The notes under the pieces were generated by a model. It was not told where the DNA came from. It worked only from the letters and a program-made list of their open reading frames with translations, and ran no database searches. A program made the position numbers and the translations under genes. From an uncultured Collinsella sp. (lineage in GTDB: Bacteria; Actinomycetota; Coriobacteriia; Coriobacteriales; Coriobacteriaceae), in the NCBI GenBank assembly GCA_900757505.1, contig CAAEOE010000006.1, positions 1 through 12,169 on the forward strand: a stretch of DNA of 12,169 nucleotides. The letters run 5' to 3'. Within the stretch, counting starts at the first letter, position 1. Each line of letters begins with the position of its first letter. Positions 6,992 to 12,169 of the stretch are shown one piece after another.

Positions 6992-7059
6992 ACAGCACGG
7001 CACGACCCTTCGAAATGCAACCAAGAGGTTCTTTTAGAGCGCCCACGCGTTGGGTACCC

Positions 7060-7086
7060 TGTTAGGTATATGCCGAACACCTAACA
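7060..7086. promoter_or_regulatory. Inverted repeat TGTTAGGT-N11-ACCTAACA before the 7099 gene
   Basis: A perfect 8-bp inverted repeat ends one base before the AAAGGA ribosome-binding site (7087-7092). It could be an operator or a leader hairpin that hides the ribosome-binding site. A separate palindrome gggtaccc lies just upstream at 7052-7059. Confidence 0.4.
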
Positions 7087-7098
7087 AAAGGATCAACC

Positions 7099-8244
7099 AT
7101 GGCTCTCAATCAAACCGCGGCGGCGCCGTCACACAAGATGCGTCGCTGCCTGCTTATGGCATTCGCGCTCATCGCACTGGCGATCACTGCGCTTCCCACG
7201 GCGTCGTTCGCCGGCACGGACACCGCAGGCAACGTACTTGCGACCGACAATGACGCCAATCCGTCCGGCGTCGAAGGTGACCTGTACTGGGCAGGTCAGG
7301 CCCTCAACTTGGACGATGCGTCCATCGGCCGCGATATCATCGCCGCGGGCGATACTCTCTCGATCCGCGACTGCACGGTGGGCGGCGCCGTCCGCTTGGC
7401 GGCGCGCACCATCGACATTGCCAAGACCACGGTTGATGGCAGCGTGACCGTCGCTGGCCAGCATGTCGTGCTCAATTCCGACAGCACCGCCAACTGTTTT
7501 TACGCGATAGGCGAGACGGTTGCCCTGCGCGGCTCTACCAAGTCGGCAGCGCTTGCGGGCGACACGGTGACCATCGATGGCACCGTCGAGGGCGATGTCG
7601 AGGTTTGGGCCGACAAGCTCATCCTGGGCAAGAACGCCCACATCACCGGCACCGTGAACGCGCACGTCTCCGAGGACCCCGAGCGTGCCGCAGGAGCCGA
7701 GGTAGGCGCGCTCAAGATCGACCGCACCGAGAACGAGGATACTTCCACCGTTAACGATGTCATCGGCGGTATCGTCGCCGCGGCACTCTCGACCTGCTTT
7801 GTCGCTCTGCTGCTCGAGCTCGTCTTTCCGCGCGCGACCGCCAGCGCCGCCGGCATGCTCCACCAGCGCCCCATACCCCTGTGGGTGAGCGGTCTTCTGG
7901 GCACGATTGCTATCGTCCCCGCCGTCCTACTGCTAATTATCTCTATCGCTGGTCTGTCGCTTGCCGGAGCCCTCTTGTGCGGCGTTATCGGCATCGCGTT
8001 GGTGTCGAGTGCCTTTGCGGGGTGCGCGATCTCCCGCATGGTCGGACACAACCAAAACCGCTACGCCATGGCAGCCGTGGGCGGCGTAATCGCAGGCGCC
8101 CTCACGGGGCTTCCCCTCGTAGGTGACTTCATCAGCGGCGTGGCCTTTGTCTTTATGCTCGGTTACACCATCCAAATCATCTGGCGCAACGCCCGCGTCA
8201 AGCCGCAGCAGCCGGCTAACACGCCAGGACTCCCCACCGCTTAG
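7099..8244 (+). CDS. Secreted/membrane protein with bactofilin-like repeats and a C-terminal multi-span membrane domain
   Basis: 381 residues. Residues 1-38 form a signal peptide: basic MRR (14-16), a hydrophobic core LLMAFALIALAITAL, and a probable cleavage after ASFA (38). Residues about 55-210 show short repeated strands of the kind found in bactofilin/polymer-forming (DUF583) proteins, for example VEGDLYWAGQALNLDDASIGRDIIAAGDTLSI, GSVTVAG, GTVEGDVEVWADKLILGKNAHITGTV, with Gly, Val, Ile and Asp spaced as in a right-handed beta-helix. Residues about 225-250, 262-310 and 325-360 are hydrophobic membrane spans. So an extracytoplasmic beta-helix would be tethered to a membrane domain. Start: ATG 7099 with AAAGGA six bases upstream; ATG at codon 14 also gives a good signal peptide. 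The function is unknown; surface scaffolding is an inference. Confidence 0.75.
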   Translation: MALNQTAAAPSHKMRRCLLMAFALIALAITALPTASFAGTDTAGNVLATDNDANPSGVEGDLYWAGQALNLDDASIGRDIIAAGDTLSIRDCTVGGAVRLAARTIDIAKTTVDGSVTVAGQHVVLNSDSTANCFYAIGETVALRGSTKSAALAGDTVTIDGTVEGDVEVWADKLILGKNAHITGTVNAHVSEDPERAAGAEVGALKIDRTENEDTSTVNDVIGGIVAAALSTCFVALLLELVFPRATASAAGMLHQRPIPLWVSGLLGTIAIVPAVLLLIISIAGLSLAGALLCGVIGIALVSSAFAGCAISRMVGHNQNRYAMAAVGGVIAGALTGLPLVGDFISGVAFVFMLGYTIQIIWRNARVKPQQPANTPGLPTA

Positions 8245-8250
8245 CCGCCA

Positions 8251-8285
8251 ACCACCACAAAGGGACCAGGCACCTTTGTTGTGGT
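8251..8285 (+). terminator. Hairpin after the bactofilin-like gene
   Basis: Bases 8251-8263 pair with 8273-8285 in a 13-bp stem with one mismatch and a 9-base loop, seven bases after the stop codon. No U-run follows, so it may act with the downstream hairpin at 8313-8345. Confidence 0.45.
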
Positions 8286-8310
8286 GCAGACCAGCTCAGT
8301 CCCTATGCAC

Positions 8311-8345
8311 AAAAAGGGCGCCGACCATTACGGTCGACGCCCTTT
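8311..8345 (-). terminator. Terminator after typA, possibly bidirectional
   Basis: Bases 8313-8326 pair with 8332-8345 in a 14-bp stem with one mismatch and a 5-base loop. The minus-strand reading ends in UUUUU (complement of 8311-8315), as expected 28 bases after the typA stop. On the plus strand TTTCTTGTT follows, so it may also stop transcripts from the convergent gene. Confidence 0.82.
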
Positions 8346-8372
8346 CTTGTTAGACGCTATAAAGTCCAGCGC

Positions 8373-10211
8373 TTATTTGTTGACCTGGCCGGCGCGGACG
8401 GCGGCCTTCTTGCGGTCGGTGGCGTTGAGCAGGCGCTTGCGCAGGCGGATGTTCTTGGGGGTAATCTCGACCAGCTCGTCGTCGGCGATGTACTCCAGCG
8501 CCTCCTCCAGCGAGAAGGTGCGGGGCGGCACCAGCTGAACGGAGATATCGGAGGTCGAGGAACGCTGGTTGCCCAGGTTCTTGGTACGGGCGATGTTGAC
8601 GACCATGTCGCCGGCCTTGCTGCGCTCGCCCACGATCATGCCCTCGTAGCACTCGGTGCCCGGCTCAACAAACAGCTGGCCGCGCTCCTGCAGCGTGCCC
8701 AGAGCGTAGGCAACGGCCTTCTCGGTGGTCATGGAGATCATGGCGCCGTTCTGACGGTTACCGATCTCGCCGGCGTAAGGACCGTACTCCAGGAAGGTGT
8801 GGTAGAAAACGCCCTCGCCGTGGGTGACGTTCATGATGCGGTTCTTAAGGCCCATGATGCCGCGCGTCGGGATCTTAAACTCGAGGTGCGTCACGATGCC
8901 CGAGGTATCCATGCTCGTCATGATGCCGCCGGAGGTGCCGAAGACCTCAACGACCTTGCCTGAGTACTCGTCCGGGCACTCAACGACGGCCTGCTCGACA
9001 GGTTCCATCTTGTTGCCGTTCTCGTCCTTCTTAAACAGAACGCGGGGACGGCCGACCTGGAACTCAAAGCCCTCGCGGCGCATGGACTCCATCAGAACAG
9101 ACAGGTGCAGGATGCCGCGGCCCGAGACCTCGACGCCGCTCTTGTCCTCGAGCTCCTCGATCTTCATAGTCACGTTGTTCTCGGCCTCGTTGAACAGGCG
9201 CTCCTTAAGCTGACGGGCGCCCACGATGTCGCCGTCACGGCCGACGAGCGGGGAGGTCGAAGCCTCAAAGACGATGGACAGGGTCGGCGGGTCGATCTCG
9301 ATGGGCTCGAGCTCGACGGGGTTCTCGGGATCGGTGTAGACATCGCCGATATCGGTGCGGTCAATACCCACGACAGCAGCGATATCGCCGGCGCCGACTT
9401 CCTGGCACTCGGTGCGGCCCAGATAGTCGAAGGTAAAGAGCTGCTTGACGGTGGCGGTAGCGCTGGAGCCGTCGTTCTTGACAACTAGGATCTGATCGCC
9501 CTGGTGAATGGTGCCAGAGTACACGCGGCCGATGCCGATACGGCCAACGAAGTTGGAGTGATCGATGGTCACGCACTGCATGGCCAGCGGGGCGTTCTCG
9601 TCAACCTCGGGCGCGGGCATGTCGTCGATGATCATATCGAGCAGCGGATACATGTCCATGTTGCCGTCGTTGGGGTCAAGGCGGGCAAAGCCATTCATGG
9701 CGCTGGCGTAGACCACGTGCTCCATGGCGAACTCAAGCTGGTCGTCGGTAGCGCCCAGGTCGGCCATAAGGTCGAGGCAGTCGTTGTAGGCCTTCTCGGG
9801 GTTGGCACCCGGACGGTCGATCTTGTTGATGACGATCATGATCTTAAGACCGGTGTCGATAGCGTGACGCAGCACGAAGCGGGTCTGGGGCATGGGGCCC
9901 TCAAAAGCGTCGACCAGCAGCAGGGCGCCGTCGGCCATACGCAGCACGCGCTCGACCTCGCCGCCAAAGTCGGCGTGGCCCGGGGTGTCGATGACGTTGA
10001 TCTTGACGTCCTTGTACTCGATAGAGATGTTCTTGGCGAGAATCGTAATGCCGCGCTCGCGCTCCTGGTCGTTGGAATCCAGGACGCGGTCCTCGACCTG
10101 CTGGTTGGCACGGAAGGCGTCCGTGGCACGCAGGAGCTTGTCGACCATCGTCGTCTTGCCGTGGTCGACGTGAGCGATGATGGCGATGTTCCTCAGATTG
10201 TCTACGCGCAT
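8373..10211 (-). CDS. typA: Translational GTPase TypA/BipA
   Basis: TypA is a ribosome-binding GTPase of the EF-G family, linked to large-subunit assembly and growth under stress or cold. The 612-residue length is normal. The G domain shows G1 AHVDHGKTT (13-21), G2 RGITILAKN (53-61), G3 DTPGHADF (75-82) and G4 NKID (129-132), and SAMNG is the G5-like element. Domain II (about 205-290, with RIGIGRVYSGTIHQGD), an EF-G-like domain III (about 305-385, SGRGILHLSVLMESMRREGFE) and the TypA-specific C-terminal domain (about 390-600, ending ...ELVEITPKNIRLRKRLLN) are all present. The ATG at 10211 follows AGGGGAA. It is the last gene of the predicted BFN operon, 117 bases after the acidic protein, with a leader that holds a small hairpin. 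Confidence 0.97.
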   Translation of the reverse strand: MRVDNLRNIAIIAHVDHGKTTMVDKLLRATDAFRANQQVEDRVLDSNDQERERGITILAKNISIEYKDVKINVIDTPGHADFGGEVERVLRMADGALLLVDAFEGPMPQTRFVLRHAIDTGLKIMIVINKIDRPGANPEKAYNDCLDLMADLGATDDQLEFAMEHVVYASAMNGFARLDPNDGNMDMYPLLDMIIDDMPAPEVDENAPLAMQCVTIDHSNFVGRIGIGRVYSGTIHQGDQILVVKNDGSSATATVKQLFTFDYLGRTECQEVGAGDIAAVVGIDRTDIGDVYTDPENPVELEPIEIDPPTLSIVFEASTSPLVGRDGDIVGARQLKERLFNEAENNVTMKIEELEDKSGVEVSGRGILHLSVLMESMRREGFEFQVGRPRVLFKKDENGNKMEPVEQAVVECPDEYSGKVVEVFGTSGGIMTSMDTSGIVTHLEFKIPTRGIMGLKNRIMNVTHGEGVFYHTFLEYGPYAGEIGNRQNGAMISMTTEKAVAYALGTLQERGQLFVEPGTECYEGMIVGERSKAGDMVVNIARTKNLGNQRSSTSDISVQLVPPRTFSLEEALEYIADDELVEITPKNIRLRKRLLNATDRKKAAVRAGQVNK

Positions 10212-10258
10212 GTAGTTCCCCTATCTTCTATCTATATACAACCGGCACGCGTATGCGG

Positions 10259-10286
10259 CCCGCCCAGCGATACAACGCTCAGCGGG
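10259..10286 (-). promoter_or_regulatory. Hairpin in the typA leader
   Basis: cccgc (10259-10263) pairs with gcggg (10282-10286) and agcg (10266-10269) with cgct (10276-10279), separated by a small internal loop. It lies about 50 bases before the typA start in the gap after the 149-residue gene. No U-run follows on the minus strand, so a leader structure is more likely than a terminator. Confidence 0.3.
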
Positions 10287-10328
10287 AATATTGAGCCTTT
10301 TACCGAAAACTCGTTTATTTTAGCGATT

Positions 10329-10778
10329 TTAGATGAGAGGGGTTTCCTCACCTGCAGGTTCAGGGTCGCTCCACATAAAACCATCGCCGGCGCCCATGCC
10401 CTCATACAGCACATATGCCGAAAAACCACTCTCGAGCGTGGTTTCGAAGAAGCTCACGAGCAGAGCATCGTGATAGCCGCCGTCAATCTCGACGCAGCCG
10501 GTGTAGCCGATGGCATAGCGAGCGATACGGCCCAGGCCCTCGTCCTTAAGACCCATCTTGTGCTCGGAGATAAAGTTGGTGGCCGCCTCGAGGCACGCCT
10601 CTTCGCCATCCTCATCGAGCGCCGCCAGATAACGGTTGGAAGCGGCGTCCTCAATTGCCACGACCACGCCAGGGTTTTCACCGGCGGCAAGGTCGTCCAA
10701 GAACGCGCCGATCAGATCGCACACCATGGCGTCGAGCTCGGCGGAGACGTTACCGGCGTCCTGCATATCCTGTGCCAT
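10329..10778 (-). CDS. Unrecognised acidic cytoplasmic protein
   Basis: 149 residues, rich in Ala, Glu and Asp, with no signal peptide or membrane span. I do not recognise a family. The N-terminal third reads as a helix (SAELDAMVCDLIGAFLDDLAAGEN), and the middle and C-terminal parts read as alternating strands (VVVAIEDAASNRYLAAL, ARYAIGYTGCVEIDGGYHDALLVSFFE, GFSAYVLYEGMGAGDGFMW). Several glycines and aromatics suggest a folded domain, not a spurious frame. The ATG at 10778 has GGGAAGG eight bases upstream. It lies 30 bases after the small membrane protein and before typA on the same strand, so co-transcription is likely. Coding likelihood is good; function is unknown. Confidence 0.75.
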   Translation of the reverse strand: MAQDMQDAGNVSAELDAMVCDLIGAFLDDLAAGENPGVVVAIEDAASNRYLAALDEDGEEACLEAATNFISEHKMGLKDEGLGRIARYAIGYTGCVEIDGGYHDALLVSFFETTLESGFSAYVLYEGMGAGDGFMWSDPEPAGEETPLI

Positions 10779-10808
10779 CTTTAGACCTTCCCATCGAGTC
10801 TGGCGTCG

Positions 10809-11198
10809 TTACAGTTCTTGTGCCTCGGCGGCGATCCTGGCGGCAGCGTCGCGGGCGCGCATCATGTCCGCTGCGCGCTTGTCGAGCACCTTGATCTGAC
10901 TGGTCAGCATTACCGCATCGACCACACCCCAGATCACAAGGCCCGTAGAGATCGAAAACCCAAGCGCACCAACTGTACCACGAAGGCGCGAGCAGATTGC
11001 CGCGACAAGGACGGAGACGACAACCATCTTGATAAACGAGCCGCGGCGCTCGCGAAGCGTGCGGGCCTGCGTCACATAGGCAATGCGAGCCGCCTCAGAA
11101 GCCTCCGAGCGCATCTGGGCCTCGCGGGCGATCGCAGCCGCCTCAGCCGACATACCGCCGGCCATCAGCGAACGCTCCGCAACCTGGACGCCCCGCAT
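10809..11198 (-). CDS. Small two-span membrane protein of unknown function
   Basis: 129 residues. Residues 17-55 form an Ala/Glu/Arg-rich helix, about 57-70 and 76-98 are hydrophobic spans (MVVVSVLVAAICS and VGALGFSISTGLVIWGVVDAVML), and 104-129 is a second charged helix (KVLDKRAADMMRARDAAARIAAEAQEL). Both charged helices probably lie on one side of the membrane, with a short basic loop RLRG between spans. The start at 11198 directly follows the TAA of the preceding gene, so translational coupling is likely. An ATG at 11165 (codon 12), preceded by GGAG, is a possible alternative start. No family is recognised. Confidence 0.7.
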   Translation of the reverse strand: MRGVQVAERSLMAGGMSAEAAAIAREAQMRSEASEAARIAYVTQARTLRERRGSFIKMVVVSVLVAAICSRLRGTVGALGFSISTGLVIWGVVDAVMLTSQIKVLDKRAADMMRARDAAARIAAEAQEL

Positions 11199-11699
11199 TT
11201 AGAAATCATCAGGGGAGAGCGTATGGACGAACTCGTCGAACTTCTCGAACTCTTGCTCGTCGTCGACTTCCTCGGCATGGGCAGAAACGGTGCCCAGGCG
11301 ATTCATGATGTCGTCCTCCACAAACATGGGGGCATTGCTGCGCACGGCAAGGGCAATGGCATCGCTGGGACGGGCATCGATCTTGCGCTCGTCACCATCG
11401 GCCAGTATGACGATCGTCGCGTAGAACACCGGCGGCTCGGCGCGAACGATCTCGATGCGCTCGAGCTTAGCGCCCAGGGCGCCAACAGTATCGAGCAACA
11501 GGTCATGGGTAATCGGGCGCTCGGCGCGACCGCTATCGATGCCGCGGCTGATGGCAGCAGCTTCAAACGAACCAGTTTGAATGGAAAGGGAACGCAGTGG
11601 CGCGGGCGAGTCCGATTTGCCGCAGCGCTCGCGAAGCACGATAAGCGATGGCACGGGACCGGCGGCCATGACGATGGTCTCTATGTCGACACGAACCAT
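11199..11699 (-). CDS. Bifunctional nuclease family protein (DUF151/BFN)
   Basis: 166 residues from the ATG at 11699, chosen over an upstream in-frame ATG at 11747 because GGAGGTG lies four bases before it and the family begins with MVxVxI. Conserved blocks are RPITHDLLLD (61-70) and IDARPSDAIALAVR (107-120) followed by NAPMFVEDD (122-130). Plant and mycobacterial relatives are described as having combined RNase and DNase activity; bacterial function is poorly defined. The C-terminal stretch HAEEVDDEQEFEKFDEFVHTLSPDDF (141-166) is acidic. It is the first gene of the predicted operon with the small membrane protein, the acidic protein and typA. Family is confident; activity is untested. Confidence 0.9.
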   Translation of the reverse strand: MVRVDIETIVMAAGPVPSLIVLRERCGKSDSPAPLRSLSIQTGSFEAAAISRGIDSGRAERPITHDLLLDTVGALGAKLERIEIVRAEPPVFYATIVILADGDERKIDARPSDAIALAVRSNAPMFVEDDIMNRLGTVSAHAEEVDDEQEFEKFDEFVHTLSPDDF

Positions 11700-11756
11700 G
11701 GAACACCTCCGGTACGTAGCGGTTAACACGCGGCAAGGTCGCCGCATTGAATAGCT

Positions 11757-11786
11757 ATACTACCCAATCTTTCGCACAGCACACAA
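11757..11786 (-). promoter_or_regulatory. Predicted promoter of the BFN-typA operon
   Basis: On the minus strand TTGTGT (complement of 11781-11786) and TAGTAT (complement of 11757-11762) are 18 bases apart. Transcription would begin near 11750, about 50 bases before the BFN start. Confidence 0.5.
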
Positions 11787-11814
11787 AACCAAAATGAGAT
11801 TTATCGCAGACAAG

Positions 11815-11844
11815 AAAAAAGCCCCGAGGCAACGCCCCAGGGCT
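11815..11844 (-). terminator. Intrinsic terminator after the tRNA-Ile/Ala genes
   Basis: Bases 11820-11830 pair with 11834-11844 (11 bp including two G-U pairs, 3-base loop), followed on the minus strand by six U (complement of 11815-11820). It lies 14 bases beyond the end of tRNA-Ile. Confidence 0.88.
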
Positions 11845-11858
11845 CTTCACAGTTTTGA

Positions 11859-11935
11859 TGGTGGACCTGACAAGATTCGAACTTGTGACCTCCCGGTTAT
11901 CAGCCGGACGCTCTAACCAACTGAGCTACAGGTCC
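11859..11935 (-). tRNA. tRNA-Ile(GAT), downstream copy
   Basis: Cloverleaf on the minus strand with acceptor GGACCTG/CAGGTCC, discriminator A and encoded CCA (77 bases with CCA). The anticodon is GAT (complement of 11899-11901). It follows tRNA-Ala after 4 bases and is identical in sequence to the copy at 12083-12159. Confidence 0.97.
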
Positions 11936-11939
11936 ATCA

Positions 11940-12015
11940 TGGTGGAGGTTAGGGGGATCGAACCCCTGACCTCAGGCTTGCAAAGCCCGCGCTCTCCCAG
12001 CTGAGCTAAACCCCC
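11940..12015 (-). tRNA. tRNA-Ala(TGC)
   Basis: Minus-strand cloverleaf with acceptor GGGGGTT/AACCTCC (one G-U), discriminator A and encoded CCA. The anticodon loop TTTGCAA carries TGC (complement of 11980-11982). The T-arm is CAGGGGTTCGATCCCCC. It lies between the two identical tRNA-Ile genes. Confidence 0.97.
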
Positions 12016-12026
12016 ACGGAGACAGT

Positions 12027-12071
12027 AATAAACACCCCAGCGGCGACTCGGCTCTCGCTGGGGTGTTTATT
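12027..12071 (-). terminator. Perfect 16-bp hairpin between tRNA-Ile and tRNA-Ala
   Basis: Bases 12027-12042 pair perfectly with 12056-12071 around a 13-base loop. On the minus strand the 3' arm ends TGTTTATT, so U residues are inside the stem and only ACTG follows. It starts 11 bases after the end of the upstream tRNA-Ile and ends 11 bases before tRNA-Ala. It may terminate partially or mark an RNA-processing site. Confidence 0.65.
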
Positions 12072-12082
12072 GCGAAAGAAAG

Positions 12083-12159
12083 TGGTGGACCTGACAAGAT
12101 TCGAACTTGTGACCTCCCGGTTATCAGCCGGACGCTCTAACCAACTGAGCTACAGGTCC
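12083..12159 (-). tRNA. tRNA-Ile(GAT), upstream copy
   Basis: Identical to the gene at 11859-11935, anticodon GAT (complement of 12123-12125), with encoded CCA. It is the first tRNA of this cluster in the direction of transcription. Its promoter lies beyond the window end; 12160-12169 holds nothing recognisable. Confidence 0.97.
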
Positions 12160-12169
12160 ATCGCGCAAG

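Noticed and set aside
9504..10784. Plus-strand open frame opposite typA and the 149-residue gene
   Set aside because: Antisense shadow of well-supported genes without a ribosome-binding site.
10818..11726. 302-codon plus-strand open frame opposite the BFN and small membrane genes
   Set aside because: BFN motifs on the minus strand are clear, so this frame is a shadow. The shadows at 1883-2686 and 6332-7024 are rejected for the same reason.

Overview
The window looks like a chromosomal segment of a high-GC Gram-positive bacterium, most likely an actinomycete of the class Coriobacteriia (Collinsella or a close relative). This rests on GC-rich third positions, an rpsF-ssb-rpsR-rplI block followed by dnaB and purA, a Cys-containing S18 and a DUF151 bifunctional-nuclease gene. 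The genus is an inference from general resemblance; no database was searched. The content is mostly housekeeping. I see no phage genes, insertion sequence, CRISPR array or defence genes.

Left part (1-5305, all on the minus strand): the order of transcription is rpsF, ssb, rpsR, rplI, then a strong terminator, then dnaB, purA and the first third of purD, which runs off the window. The ribosomal-protein/ssb operon has a near-consensus promoter about 70 bases before rpsF and a hairpin leader. purA has its own promoter at the end of dnaB. The purA-purD gap holds two overlapping, mutually exclusive inverted repeats that could act as an attenuator.

Middle (5206-6301): about 500 bases without protein genes contain three DnaA-box-like 9-mers. 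Then come tRNA-Ser(GGA) and tRNA-Ser(CGA) on the plus strand, each followed by an intrinsic terminator. Next is an unusual 135-base element (6003-6137) made of an inverted exact 20-base copy of the tRNA-Ser(CGA) 3' end, three strong hairpins and closing complementary ends. It is the least explained piece of the window.

Right-centre (6302-8244, plus strand): a TRIC/YadS-family membrane protein, then a secreted or membrane-anchored protein with a bactofilin-like repeat region followed by a multi-span membrane domain.

Right part (8313-11786, minus strand): a likely operon of a DUF151 bifunctional nuclease, a small two-span membrane protein, an unrecognised acidic protein and the translational GTPase TypA/BipA, with a promoter upstream and a terminator after typA.

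Right edge (11815-12159, minus strand): tRNA-Ile(GAT), tRNA-Ala(TGC), tRNA-Ile(GAT). The two Ile genes are identical, a perfect 16-bp hairpin separates the first Ile from Ala, and a terminator follows the last gene. Taken together the genes serve replication (dnaB, ssb), translation (S6, S18, L9, TypA, five tRNAs) and purine synthesis (purA, purD), with a few envelope proteins of unknown role.
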